Shown: positions 1 through 8,285, counted from the first letter of the stretch. The stretch is DNA of 64,000 nt from Fusobacterium perfoetens ATCC 29250 (GCF_000622245.1 NZ_JHXW01000003.1:62001-126000); one strand, 5' to 3'. Notes: generated by a model from the letters alone, not told the origin. Numbers and translations: made by a program.

Positions 1-924
1 ATTTCTCCAATTGAAGAAAAAGAGGGATATGATAAAAAATTCAGTGCTGCAGTAAATATATCCTCAGCTCCAACAGGAATGCTGATACCACCAAGTAACA
101 CCTTAATTGTATACTCAACAGTTGCTGGAAGTGTCTCTGTATCAGCTTTATTTATTGCAGGTTATTTACCTGGAATATTATGGGGAATTGGTATAATGAT
201 AGTAGCAGCTATTATGGCTAAAAAATTAAATTATAAATCTGAATCTGATATAAATAAAAAAATAATAATAAAAACAATATTAGATGCAATTCCAAGTTTA
301 TTATTGATTATAATAGTAATAGGTGGAATATTAAAAGGAATATTTACAGCTACAGAGGGTTCAGCGATAGCAGTTGTTTATTCACTATTTTTATCTTTTA
401 TTTATAAAGAAATGAAAATGAGTGATTTACCAAAAATATTTTTAAGTTCAGCTCAAATGACAGCAATAGTTATTTTTATGATAGGAGTTTCTTCTATAAT
501 GTCTTGGGTAATGGCATTTGCTCATATACCACAAAAAATAGCTGAAATACTTTTAGGTATTACAGATAGTAAAATAATTATATTAATAATAATGAATATA
601 TTATTATTAATAGTTGGTACTTTTATGGACCCAACACCAGCAGTATTAATATTTACACCTATATTTTTACCAATAGTACAAAGTTTTGGAATGACACCTG
701 TTCATTTTGGTATAATGTTGGTATTTAACTTATGCATAGGAACTATAACACCACCAGTAGGACCAATATTATTTACAGGATGTAAAGTTGGGGGAGTGAC
801 CATTGAAGATGTATTTAAGTGGTTATTACCATTCTATGGAATAACAATAATAATTTTATTTATAGTAACATTTGTACCAGCATTTTCACTATTCTTACCT
901 CAAGTTTTAGGTTTGATAAAATAA
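1..924 (+). CDS. TRAP transporter large permease DctM, C-terminal part
   Basis: The reading frame is open from base 1, so the gene begins before the window; 307 residues are visible. It is the large membrane subunit of a tripartite ATP-independent periplasmic transporter, which imports carboxylates or sugar acids using an ion gradient and a periplasmic binding protein. Seen: the family motif PTGMLIPPSN near the window start, FTATEGSAIAVVYSL in the middle, and a C-terminal FNLCIGTITPPVG segment, spread over about seven hydrophobic helices. It sits 51 bases before kduI, so the cargo is probably an unsaturated uronic acid from pectin or glycosaminoglycans. The substrate is inferred from the neighbours only. 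Confidence 0.93.
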   Translation: MSPIEEKEGYDKKFSAAVNISSAPTGMLIPPSNTLIVYSTVAGSVSVSALFIAGYLPGILWGIGIMIVAAIMAKKLNYKSESDINKKIIIKTILDAIPSLLLIIIVIGGILKGIFTATEGSAIAVVYSLFLSFIYKEMKMSDLPKIFLSSAQMTAIVIFMIGVSSIMSWVMAFAHIPQKIAEILLGITDSKIIILIIMNILLLIVGTFMDPTPAVLIFTPIFLPIVQSFGMTPVHFGIMLVFNLCIGTITPPVGPILFTGCKVGGVTIEDVFKWLLPFYGITIIILFIVTFVPAFSLFLPQVLGLIK

Positions 925-975
925 TAAAGATTTGATAAAATATATATAATAGAAACAGATTATTAGGAGGATTAT

Positions 976-1806
976 ATGGAAATTCGTTATGCTTCAAGTA
1001 ATAAAGATGCTAAGGCATATGATACAACAAGACTTAGAGAAGAGTATTTAATACAAGATTTATTTACACCAAATAATATAAAATTAGTTTATTCACATTA
1101 TGATAGAATAATTGTTGGAGGGGTTTGTCCAACAACAGAAGAAATAAAATTAGAGGGAAGTAAAGAACTAGGTTCTAATTTCTTTTTAGAGAGAAGAGAA
1201 ATGGGAATTATAAATGTTGGAGAAGCAGGTGTAGTTACATTAGATGGGGAAGAATATACTTTAAATAATAAAGATGCTATTTATATAGGAATGGGAATAG
1301 AAAAAGTAACATTTAAATCTTTGAATCCAGAAAAACCAGCTAAATTTTATCTAAATTCAGCACCAGCTCATCATAAATATCCAACAGTAAAAATTGGATT
1401 AGAGGATGCTAGAAAAGTAAAATTAGGAAGTATTGAAACATCAAATAAAAGAACAATAAACCAATATATACATCCAGATGTTTGTCAATCATGTCAACTA
1501 GTTATGGGAATGACTATGTTAGAAGATGGATCTGTATGGAATAGTATGCCTTGTCATACACATGATAGAAGAATGGAAGTTTATTTCTATTTTGATATGG
1601 AAGAAGACACAAGAATATTCCATTTAATGGGAGAACCAACAGAAACAAGACATATAGTGATGAAAAAAGAAGAAGCAGTGATTTCACCTTCATGGTCAAT
1701 TCATAGTGGAGTAGGAACAGCAAGTTATACATTTATTTGGGGAATGGTTGGGGAAAATCAAACATTCACAGATATGGACCATATAGCAATGAAAGATTTA
1801 AGATAG
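976..1806 (+). CDS. kduI: 5-dehydro-4-deoxy-D-glucuronate isomerase
   Basis: This 276-residue cytoplasmic isomerase converts 5-keto-4-deoxyuronate (DKI) to 2,5-diketo-3-deoxygluconate in the breakdown of pectin and glycosaminoglycan disaccharides. The length matches the family. The cupin zinc site is visible as H194 and H196 in CHTHDRRMEVY, with E201, and H243 in the SWSIHSG segment. An AGGAGG at 965-970 lies five bases before the ATG. It lies between a TRAP permease and kduD, the usual order of an uptake-plus-catabolism unit, and the next gene catalyses the next step. Confidence 0.95.
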   Translation: MEIRYASSNKDAKAYDTTRLREEYLIQDLFTPNNIKLVYSHYDRIIVGGVCPTTEEIKLEGSKELGSNFFLERREMGIINVGEAGVVTLDGEEYTLNNKDAIYIGMGIEKVTFKSLNPEKPAKFYLNSAPAHHKYPTVKIGLEDARKVKLGSIETSNKRTINQYIHPDVCQSCQLVMGMTMLEDGSVWNSMPCHTHDRRMEVYFYFDMEEDTRIFHLMGEPTETRHIVMKKEEAVISPSWSIHSGVGTASYTFIWGMVGENQTFTDMDHIAMKDLR

Positions 1807-1825
1807 TATTATTTAGGAGGAAATT

Positions 1826-2599
1826 ATGTTAAACGAATTCTCAATGGATTTCTTTTCTTTAAAAGGAAAAGTTGCAATAGTAACAGGAGGAAATACTGGA
1901 CTAGGGCAAGGATATGTAGTAGCTTTTGCTAAAGCTGGAGCAGATTTATTTGTAGTTACTTATGATAGAGAGTGGGAAGAAACAAGAAAATTAGTAGAAG
2001 CAGAAGGAAGAAAAGTTCACTTTTATCAAGCTGATTTAACAGATAGAAAACAAGTTACAGCTTCAGTAGAAGAGTGTATGAAAGTTTATGGAAAAATAGA
2101 TATTTTAGTAAATAATGCTGGAACAATAAGAAGAGCTCCATTATTAGAGTATAAAGACGAAGATTGGGAAGCAGTAATAAATATAAATTTAAATGCTGTA
2201 TATTACATGAGTCAAGATGTAGCAAAAGTTATGGCAAAACAAGGAAGTGGAAAAATAATTAATATAGCTTCAATGTTATCATTCCAAGGAGGAAAATTTG
2301 TACCGCCATATACTGCAAGTAAACATGGAGTAGCAGGAATAACAAAAGCTTTTGCTAATGAGTTAGCTTGTAAAAATATTCAAGTTAATGCAATAGCTCC
2401 AGGATATATAAAAACAGCTAACACAGCACCTATTAGAGCTGATGAAAAAAGAAATGCTGAAATATTAAGTAGAATACCAGCAGATAGATGGGCTGAACCA
2501 TTTGATTTGATGGGAACAGTAGTATTTTTAGCAAGTAGAGCATCAGACTATGTAAATGGACATATATTAGCTGTAGATGGTGGTTGGTTAGTTAGATAA
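1826..2599 (+). CDS. kduD: 2-dehydro-3-deoxy-D-gluconate 5-dehydrogenase
   Basis: A 257-residue short-chain dehydrogenase/reductase. KduD reduces 2,5-diketo-3-deoxygluconate to 2-keto-3-deoxygluconate (KDG) with NAD(P)H. Seen: the nucleotide-binding motif TGGNTGLGQG at residues 20-29, NNAG at 96-99, catalytic S149 and the Y162-x3-K166 pair. The GGNTGLGQG sequence is typical of KduD rather than generic SDRs. AGGAGG at 1815-1820 precedes the ATG, and the gene follows kduI by 19 bases. A strong terminator follows. No KDG kinase or aldolase (kdgK, kdgA) is present here, so the pathway must be completed elsewhere. Confidence 0.93.
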   Translation: MLNEFSMDFFSLKGKVAIVTGGNTGLGQGYVVAFAKAGADLFVVTYDREWEETRKLVEAEGRKVHFYQADLTDRKQVTASVEECMKVYGKIDILVNNAGTIRRAPLLEYKDEDWEAVININLNAVYYMSQDVAKVMAKQGSGKIINIASMLSFQGGKFVPPYTASKHGVAGITKAFANELACKNIQVNAIAPGYIKTANTAPIRADEKRNAEILSRIPADRWAEPFDLMGTVVFLASRASDYVNGHILAVDGGWLVR

Positions 2600-2614
2600 T
2601 TATAATTTAAGGAT

Positions 2615-2650
2615 AAAAGGTGTAATAGGAAGGTTATTACACCTTTTTTT
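2615..2650 (+). terminator. Intrinsic terminator after kduD
   Basis: A 13-bp stem (AAAAGGTGTAATA paired with TATTACACCTTTT) with a 7-base loop runs into a T tract. It closes the TRAP-kduI-kduD transcript and separates kdgF. Confidence 0.9.
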
Positions 2651-2791
2651 ATAAATAAAAAATAATATTTAAATTATTTTGTTGGTTTTTATTAGAAAAT
2701 TATATATAAGGAATTATTCTAAATATAGAAAATAAATAATGATTTGGAAATTAATTTTAATATTAGTTAAATTGAATTGGAGTGTGAAGAA

Positions 2792-3127
2792 ATGATACAA
2801 AATTTTTTTATAAATGATGAAATAAAATTTGAAGATTTAGGAGATGGAGTAAAAAGAAAAATATTAGCTCATAATAACCCTTTAATGATAGTTGAAGTTC
2901 ATTTTAACAAAGGGGCTAAAGGATATCAACATAAACATAAGCATTCACAAGTTACATATATATTAGAGGGAAAATTTCAATTTATAGTAAATGGAAAAGA
3001 AAGAATAGTACAGAAAGGAGATAGCATTTATATAGAAAGTGAGACATTACATGGAACTACTTGTTTAGAGCAAGGAATATTATTAGATATATTTACTCCA
3101 GAAAGAGAAGATTTTCTAAAAATATAA
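2792..3127 (+). CDS. kdgF: KdgF-like cupin, unsaturated uronate linearisation
   Basis: A single-domain cupin of 111 residues. KdgF enzymes turn 4,5-unsaturated monouronates into linear ketonised forms, the step before KduI. Seen: metal ligands in the KdgF pattern H47, H49, Q53 and H87 (QHKHKHSQ, then ETLHG), and the family ending DIFTPEREDFL. I chose the ATG at 2792 because GGAG at 2779-2782 lies nine bases before it; an in-frame TTG at 2777 overlaps that ribosome site. The gene stands alone after the kduD terminator but fits the neighbouring uronate genes. A generic sugar-binding cupin is the alternative. Confidence 0.8.
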   Translation: MIQNFFINDEIKFEDLGDGVKRKILAHNNPLMIVEVHFNKGAKGYQHKHKHSQVTYILEGKFQFIVNGKERIVQKGDSIYIESETLHGTTCLEQGILLDIFTPEREDFLKI

Positions 3128-3201
3128 AATATAATTAAAATTTACATATAATATTTTAAGAAGTTATATTATAATTTTAACTATTTTAGTTAAAATTAAG
3201 T

Positions 3202-3238
3202 AAAAACCTACTATATTAATCATATAGTAGGTTTTTAT
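3202..3238. terminator. Bidirectional terminator between kdgF and the AEC permease
   Basis: A perfect 14-bp stem, AAAAACCTACTATA with TATAGTAGGTTTTT, has T runs on both strands and lies between two convergent genes. Confidence 0.9.
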
Positions 3239-3241
3239 TTA

Positions 3242-4150
3242 TCATATTATAAAAACTAGAGAAATCATAATAATTACACTAATAACAATAGAAATAGAGC
3301 TAATAAATCCAGCTAATCCTATATTACCATTACATTTATCTACAAATACAGGACTAAGCCCTGAAATAGGAGCAAACATTATAATTGTAATTATTTTCCT
3401 AATATCTAGGGGAAAAGGTAAAAAATTATAAAAAATTAAAGACATAATGGAAGCAAATAAATATCGTATTCCTAAAATACTTAAAGATTGAGTAAGATAT
3501 TCTTTTTTAAATTCTATTTCAAACATCATTCCTATCATTAACATAGACAAAAAAGTATTAGATATTCCAATTGGTGTTATAAAATTTATAAAAGAAATAG
3601 GAATTTTAATATCATTAAATGATAAAATTACTAAAATAATGTATACTAAAAATGCTGGTGAAAAAAATAATTTTAATAAAATTTCTTTTAAATTTTGAGC
3701 AGAAGAGTTTTTTATATATAAATTGGCTATAGCATAAGCTCCTCCTATACAAAAAGGAGCATTACCAGTATCAAACATACAAGCTCCTATAACTCCAATA
3801 GGTCCTAAAATATTAGATAAAAAAGGAATTGTAAAAGAACCCATATTATATCCTGTACTAGATATTATATATAATGCTCTAGTTTTATTATCTTTATTCC
3901 TTGAAATAAAGGCCCCAATTTGTAAAAGTATAAGGTTACAAAAAACTCCCAAAAAGATAAAGATGATAAGAGAATTATTTTTATCAAAATTTTGAAAACT
4001 AATTATAGTTGCAGCAGGTAATGTAATATTTATAGCTATTTTGGATATTAATTTATAATCCTCTTTTTTAAAGAAAGAAATTTTTTTTAAAAAATATCCG
4101 AAAAAGATTATAAAAACAAGAGAAATTACTTTTAATAGAATTTTTTCCAT
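3242..4150 (-). CDS. AEC-family (auxin efflux carrier type) transporter
   Basis: A hydrophobic 302-residue protein with about ten predicted helices, including the helix-breaking segments GYNMGSFTIPFLSN and MFAPISGLSPVFVDKCNG near the C-terminus that mark the AEC superfamily. Members carry malate, malonate or other organic acids across the inner membrane. The start is ATG at 4150, preceded by GGAGGG at 4154-4159; an upstream in-frame ATG at 4162 would place the ribosome site inside the gene. It is divergent from the tct operon and shares a regulatory gap with it, so an organic-acid substrate is plausible. The exact substrate cannot be read from the sequence. Confidence 0.85.
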   Translation of the reverse strand: MEKILLKVISLVFIIFFGYFLKKISFFKKEDYKLISKIAINITLPAATIISFQNFDKNNSLIIFIFLGVFCNLILLQIGAFISRNKDNKTRALYIISSTGYNMGSFTIPFLSNILGPIGVIGACMFDTGNAPFCIGGAYAIANLYIKNSSAQNLKEILLKLFFSPAFLVYIILVILSFNDIKIPISFINFITPIGISNTFLSMLMIGMMFEIEFKKEYLTQSLSILGIRYLFASIMSLIFYNFLPFPLDIRKIITIIMFAPISGLSPVFVDKCNGNIGLAGFISSISIVISVIIMISLVFII

Positions 4151-4241
4151 AAATCCCTCCATAAAATAAAAAATATAATTTAAACTTAATTATATATTAT
4201 CTATAAAAATATAAAAAGAAAAGTAAAAAAAAAATATTTAT

Positions 4242-4255
4242 TTTCATATATGAAA
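4242..4255. promoter_or_regulatory. Candidate operator, copy 1
   Basis: Perfect 14-bp palindrome TTTCATATATGAAA (16 bp if the flanking T and A are counted). The same 14 bases recur at 4343-4356. It lies 92 bases upstream of the AEC permease start on the other strand. Confidence 0.5.
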
Positions 4256-4293
4256 ATTTGATTACGAAATAAAATTTATAAAATATAGATTAT

Positions 4294-4333
4294 AAAAAAA
4301 TAGAATTAAAAAAATAGAATTAAAAAAATAGAA
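4294..4333 (+). repeat. 14-bp tandem repeat, about 2.9 copies
   Basis: The unit AAAAAAATAGAATT occurs twice exactly and a third time for 11-12 bases. It lies between the two candidate operators and is likely a slippage-derived repeat. Confidence 0.8.
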
Positions 4334-4342
4334 ACGTTGTAT

Positions 4343-4356
4343 TTTCATATATGAAA
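4343..4356. promoter_or_regulatory. Candidate operator, copy 2
   Basis: Second exact copy of TTTCATATATGAAA, 101 bases from the first copy and 19 bases before the tctC -35 element. Confidence 0.5.
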
Positions 4357-4375
4357 TTTTTTTTAGAAAAAATAA

Positions 4376-4404
4376 TTGATAAAAAATAAAAAATAATGTA
4401 TAAC
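4376..4404 (+). promoter_or_regulatory. Promoter of tctC-tctB-tctA
   Basis: TTGATA at 4376-4381, a 17-base spacer and TATAAC at 4399-4404. It is the best sigma-70 match in the gap. Confidence 0.55.
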
Positions 4405-4494
4405 TATATTAATTAATGATTAGAGATTATAAAAAATACTTAAATCTCTAAAAAAAAACAAAATGTATTGTATTTAAAACAAGGAGGAGTTGTT

Positions 4495-5421
4495 ATGAGA
4501 AAAAAATTGGTAGCACTATTATTTATGATTTTAGGTATTTTTACCTTTGGAAAAGATTATCCAAGTAAAAATATCAACTTAATTGTTCCATTTGCAGCAG
4601 GAGGAGGAACTGATGCTGTAGCAAGAAAATTAGGAAGTTTATTAGAGAGAGAGTTAGGGCAACCAGTTATAATAGTAAATAGAACAGGAGGAGCAGGAGC
4701 TGTTGGAATGACAGCAGGTTCTACATCAAAGAAAGATGGTTATACAATTACAATGATAACAAGAGAAATTGTATCTTTACCATTAATGAAATTATCACCA
4801 ATAACATATAAAAATTTTGATTTAGTTTCACTTGTTAATATGGACCCAGCAGTAGTTTTAGTAGGAAAAGATTCTAAATATAAAACTTTCCAAGATATTT
4901 TAGATGATGCAAAAGCTAGACCAGAAAAAGTTAAATTTGCAAGTACAGCTAAACCTAATTTCTATGCTTTAGCAATAGAAAATAAAGTTGGGGTCAAATT
5001 TAATCACATTCCTTACAATGGAGCAGGAGAAGTTGTTCCAGCTTTATTAGGAAATCATGCTGACTTTACTTTAATGGGACCAGGAGAAGCAATAGGACAA
5101 ATTAAATCAGGACAATTTAGAGCATTAGGATTAATGGCTACAGAAAGATCTGCGACTTTACCAGAAATACCTACATTAGGAGAATTAGGATATAATATAG
5201 TTTCTGGAACTTGGAGAGGAATAGCTGTACCAAAAGGAACAGACCCTGAAATAGTAGCTACACTAAACAAAGCAATAGAAAAAGTTACAAAATCAGAAGA
5301 CTTTAACAACTTTATGAATAATGCAAACTTTGGTGTAAAATATTTAGGACCTAAAGATTTTGAAAAATTCATAGAAGAAGATACAGCAGTAATAAAAGAA
5401 ATTGTAGATAATTTAAAATAA
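4495..5421 (+). CDS. tctC: Tripartite tricarboxylate transporter substrate-binding protein
   Basis: A 308-residue periplasmic binding protein of the Bug/TctC family that delivers a carboxylate to the TctAB membrane complex. An N-terminal signal peptide (MRKKLVALLFMILGIFTFG) precedes the mature domain, which opens with the family motif INLIVPFAAGGGTDAVAR; HIPYNGAGEVVPALLG and the IPTLGELGY segment are also typical. The ATG at 4495 is chosen because AAGGAGGAG at 4481-4489 precedes it; an in-frame TTG at 4468 has no ribosome site. The ligand is unknown. An intrinsic terminator follows, so this subunit is probably made in excess of the membrane subunits. Confidence 0.93.
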   Translation: MRKKLVALLFMILGIFTFGKDYPSKNINLIVPFAAGGGTDAVARKLGSLLERELGQPVIIVNRTGGAGAVGMTAGSTSKKDGYTITMITREIVSLPLMKLSPITYKNFDLVSLVNMDPAVVLVGKDSKYKTFQDILDDAKARPEKVKFASTAKPNFYALAIENKVGVKFNHIPYNGAGEVVPALLGNHADFTLMGPGEAIGQIKSGQFRALGLMATERSATLPEIPTLGELGYNIVSGTWRGIAVPKGTDPEIVATLNKAIEKVTKSEDFNNFMNNANFGVKYLGPKDFEKFIEEDTAVIKEIVDNLK

Positions 5422-5441
5422 GTAATTAATGTGTGTTAAAG

Positions 5442-5467
5442 AAGGGATTTTTATTAATCCCTTTTTT
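5442..5467 (+). terminator. Intra-operon terminator between tctC and tctB
   Basis: AAGGGATT (5442-5449) pairs with AATCCCTT (5456-5463) and ends in six T. Partial read-through would lower tctB-tctA expression relative to tctC. Confidence 0.8.
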
Positions 5468-5487
5468 AAATGAAAAAGGAGGAAGTT

Positions 5488-5937
5488 TTGTTAGAAAAAG
5501 TATTTTCTATTTTATTATGTATTATTAGTGCAGTGGTATATTATTCTGCTAGTAATTTTGATATGAGTTATATTGGAGATAGTGGGTTAGGACCCGACTT
5601 TTTTCCAAAAGTGATTTCTGTTATATTATTTATATTAAGTACTCTAATTTTTGCTTTTAAAGTGATGGAAGAGAAAAAAGAAAGAAATAAAGAAAAAGCT
5701 AATCAAAGTCCTAAGTCGACTTTATTAACTATTGGTTTTTTTGCTGTTTATATTTTTTTAATAGGAAGATTAGGATATTTAACATCAACAATGTTATTTT
5801 CTTTTGCAGTAATTTCTATTTTAAAGAAAAACTCATTAATGTTAAAAATAATATATTCAGTAGTTTTTCCAGTAGGACTATATCTTTTATTCACATATGC
5901 GTTTAAAGTATCTTTACCAGTGGGAATATTAATATAG
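5488..5937 (+). CDS. tctB: Tripartite tricarboxylate transporter small membrane subunit
   Basis: A 149-residue protein with four predicted transmembrane helices and the TctB feature GDSGLGPDFFPKVI after helix 1. It forms the membrane complex with TctA. The start is likely TTG at 5488: AAGGAGG at 5476-5482 is five bases upstream, whereas the in-frame ATG at 5470 follows the T tract of a terminator and has no ribosome site. It is followed by tctA 12 bases downstream. Confidence 0.85.
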   Translation: MLEKVFSILLCIISAVVYYSASNFDMSYIGDSGLGPDFFPKVISVILFILSTLIFAFKVMEEKKERNKEKANQSPKSTLLTIGFFAVYIFLIGRLGYLTSTMLFSFAVISILKKNSLMLKIIYSVVFPVGLYLLFTYAFKVSLPVGILI

Positions 5938-5949
5938 GAGGAAAAAATT

Positions 5950-7419
5950 ATGTTAGGAAATTTATTAACAGGTTTAGGAACAGCTTTACAAATAGGAAAC
6001 TTTATATATTTAGTTTTAGGTGTAGGTGGAGGGATAGTAATAGGGGCATTACCAGGTCTTACAGCAACAATGGGAGTTGCTATACTATTACCTTTTACTT
6101 TTGGAATGGATGCAGTTACAGGTCTTATAATGCTAGTTGGTATATATGTAGGGGCTATTTATGGTGGTTCTATATCAGCAATACTTTTAAATACTCCTGG
6201 AACTCCAGCATCAGCAGCTACATGTTTTGATGGATATCCATTAGTAAAACAAGGACATCCTGCTAAAGCTTTAAGTGCTTCAACTATAGCTTCAGCTTGT
6301 GGAGGATTAATAAGTTGTGTGGCTCTTGTAACAATTTCACCAGTTTTAGCGAAATTTGCTTTAAGGTTTTCAGCTCCAGAATATTTTGCTTTGGCTTTGT
6401 TTGGATTAACAATAATAGCAAGTATATCAGCTGAAAATTTCTTAAAAGGAATAACAGCTGGAGTTGTGGGATTATTAATCTCTACAGCAGGAATGGATTA
6501 TATTACAAGTTATCCAAGATTTACTTTTGGGATAGTAGATTTATTAAATGGATTTTCAGTTATTCCAGTTTTAATAGGATTATTTGCTGTATCAGAAGTT
6601 TTTAACCAAATAGAAGCTTTAATAAATGAAAAAGAAATAAAAACAAATATTAAGATGGATAGATCTTACATGAATTTATCTGAGATTAAGTATTGTGCAC
6701 CTACAATTTTAAAATCAGGAATAATTGGAACATTTATAGGAGCTATTCCAGGAGCAGGGGCAGATATAGCAGCTTTTGTTTGTTATAATGAAGTAAAAAG
6801 AAGTAATAAAAATGAAAAATTTGGAGAAGGAAATCTTAAAGGAATTTGTGCACCAGAAGCAGGAAATAATGGTGTAACAGGTGGAGCATTAGTACCATTG
6901 TTAACTCTTGGAGTACCAGGGGATGCAGTAGCAGCTGTACTTTTAGGAGCTTTAATAATTCAAGGATTAACACCAGGACCATTATTATTTGAACAAAATC
7001 CAGAAATTGTTTATGGATTATTTAGTTCAATGATTTTAGGTAATATACTTTTATTAGTTATTGGATTAGCAGGAATAAAATTCTATAGTAGAATAGTTGA
7101 AATTCCAAAAATAATGATGATTCCTAGTATTTTAATGTTATCATCAATAGGTTCTTATTCAATGAATAATAGTATATTTGATGTAGGAGTAACATTTGCT
7201 TTTGGAATAATGGGATATATTATGGGAAAAATAAAAATGCCTAGTTCACCTATTGTTTTATCTGTAATATTAGGACCTATGTTAGAAACAAATTTAAGAA
7301 AAGCAGTTCTTATGTATGAAGGGTCATATGCTTTTCTATGGACTAGACCAATAACTATAGTATTTTTATTGTTATCTGTGTTATCAGCATATTCAGCAAT
7401 AAAAAAACAAAAAAAATAA
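5950..7419 (+). CDS. tctA: Tripartite tricarboxylate transporter large membrane subunit
   Basis: A 489-residue protein with about twelve helices, the transport subunit of the TctCBA system. Signature motifs are GALPGLTATMGVAILLPFTF near residues 32-51, LLNTPGTPASAATCFDGYP around 79-97, and the second-half repeat IPGAGADIAAF plus LTLGVPGDAVAAVLLGAL. A GGAGG overlaps the tctB stop codon, so the two genes are translationally close. The length is normal for the family. The transported acid is unknown; the linked RraA-like gene suggests a hydroxy- or oxo-acid. Confidence 0.95.
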   Translation: MLGNLLTGLGTALQIGNFIYLVLGVGGGIVIGALPGLTATMGVAILLPFTFGMDAVTGLIMLVGIYVGAIYGGSISAILLNTPGTPASAATCFDGYPLVKQGHPAKALSASTIASACGGLISCVALVTISPVLAKFALRFSAPEYFALALFGLTIIASISAENFLKGITAGVVGLLISTAGMDYITSYPRFTFGIVDLLNGFSVIPVLIGLFAVSEVFNQIEALINEKEIKTNIKMDRSYMNLSEIKYCAPTILKSGIIGTFIGAIPGAGADIAAFVCYNEVKRSNKNEKFGEGNLKGICAPEAGNNGVTGGALVPLLTLGVPGDAVAAVLLGALIIQGLTPGPLLFEQNPEIVYGLFSSMILGNILLLVIGLAGIKFYSRIVEIPKIMMIPSILMLSSIGSYSMNNSIFDVGVTFAFGIMGYIMGKIKMPSSPIVLSVILGPMLETNLRKAVLMYEGSYAFLWTRPITIVFLLLSVLSAYSAIKKQKK

Positions 7420-7447
7420 AAATATAGTTTAGAGAGGGGAATCGATT

Positions 7448-8110
7448 ATGGTAAATATAAATGAAAAAGAATTATTAGAAGTAATAAAAGAAAAATTAAA
7501 TACTTCTGTTATTGGAGATATATTAGATTCTTATGGATATTATCATCAAATTTTACCTCCACAAATAAAAGCTATGAAAAAAGGACAAAGAATAGTTGGT
7601 TATGCAATGCCTGTATTAATGATAGATGTTTTTGGTCCTCAGGAAAAACCTTTTGGAAGATTAACAGAAGCACTAGACCAAATAGAAGAAAATGAAATTT
7701 ATATTTGTACTGGTGGAACTCAAAGATGTGCTTATTGGGGAGAATTATTAACAACTACTGCTAAATATAGAGGAGGAGTAGGAGCAATAATAAATGGATA
7801 TCATAGAGATACAAGACAAATTGAAAAAATAGATTGGCCTGTATTTAGTATGGGAAGTTATGCTCAAGATTCAGGAGTAAGAACTCAAGTTGTAGATTTT
7901 CGTTGTACTATTGAGATTGGAGGAGTTACTATTCATAATAGAGATTTGATAGTAGCAGACGAAGATGGAGTTGTAGTGGTTCCAAAAGAAGTAGAAGAAA
8001 AAGTTATAGAAGAAGCTTTAGAAAAGATAAAGGGTGAAAATAAATTTGTAGAAGCCATAAAAAACGGAATGAGTTCAACAGAAGCATTTAAGAAATTTGG
8101 GGTTTTATAG
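7448..8110 (+). CDS. RraA/HMG-aldolase family protein
   Basis: A 220-residue member of the RraA superfamily, which includes 4-hydroxy-4-methyl-2-oxoglutarate aldolases (metal-dependent pyruvate-releasing enzymes) and the RNase E inhibitor RraA. Seen: the central block GGVGAIINGYHRDTRQI, which carries the Arg-Asp pair used by the aldolases, and the C-terminal VADEDGVVVVPKE. The usual DG before the RD pair is NG here. It is the last gene of the tct operon, 28 bases after tctA, so an enzymatic role in cleaving the imported acid is more likely than RNA-decay control. The exact substrate is not known. Confidence 0.8.
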   Translation: MVNINEKELLEVIKEKLNTSVIGDILDSYGYYHQILPPQIKAMKKGQRIVGYAMPVLMIDVFGPQEKPFGRLTEALDQIEENEIYICTGGTQRCAYWGELLTTTAKYRGGVGAIINGYHRDTRQIEKIDWPVFSMGSYAQDSGVRTQVVDFRCTIEIGGVTIHNRDLIVADEDGVVVVPKEVEEKVIEEALEKIKGENKFVEAIKNGMSSTEAFKKFGVL

Positions 8111-8157
8111 AATTTATTTTTATTAAAAAATTATTTCTAAAAATATATATTAATAAG

Positions 8158-8197
8158 GATTAACTTTTATATTTTTTATAGAAGTTAATCTTTTTTT
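8158..8197 (+). terminator. Terminator of the tct operon
   Basis: GATTAACTT (8158-8166) pairs with AAGTTAATC (8182-8190), followed by seven T. Confidence 0.85.
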
Positions 8198-8232
8198 ATT
8201 TTGATATATTTCTTAGAAACTATAAATTAAAA

Positions 8233-8278
8233 TAAAAAACTACATCTTTTTACTTATATTAAGTTATAAGATGTAGTA
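8233..8278 (-). terminator. Terminator of the IclR regulator gene
   Basis: ACTACATCTT (8239-8248) and AAGATGTAGT (8269-8278) form a 10-bp stem. On the minus strand it runs into TTTTTTATT. Confidence 0.8.
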
Positions 8279-8285
8279 ATTGTAA

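Larger units (their letters stand above)
4151..4494. promoter_or_regulatory. Divergent regulatory gap between AEC permease and tctC
   Basis: This 344-base A/T-rich gap has no gene. It contains two copies of the perfect palindrome TTTCATATATGAAA (4242-4255 and 4343-4356), a 14-base direct repeat in about 2.9 tandem copies (unit AAAAAAATAGAATT, 4294-4333), a promoter TTGATA-17 bp-TATAAC (4376-4404) for tctC, and a leader hairpin TAGAGATT/AATCTCTA (4421-4450). The second palindrome lies 19 bases before the -35 element, a typical regulator position. The IclR protein encoded at 8286-9053 is the obvious candidate binder, by proximity only. Confidence 0.6.

Noticed and set aside
3242-4162. Upstream ATG at 4162 for the AEC permease
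   Set aside because: The GGAGGG ribosome site lies after that ATG, so the internal ATG at 4150 is the start.
4294-4333. CRISPR-like repeats
   Set aside because: Units are 14 bases in direct contact without spacers, and no cas gene is near.
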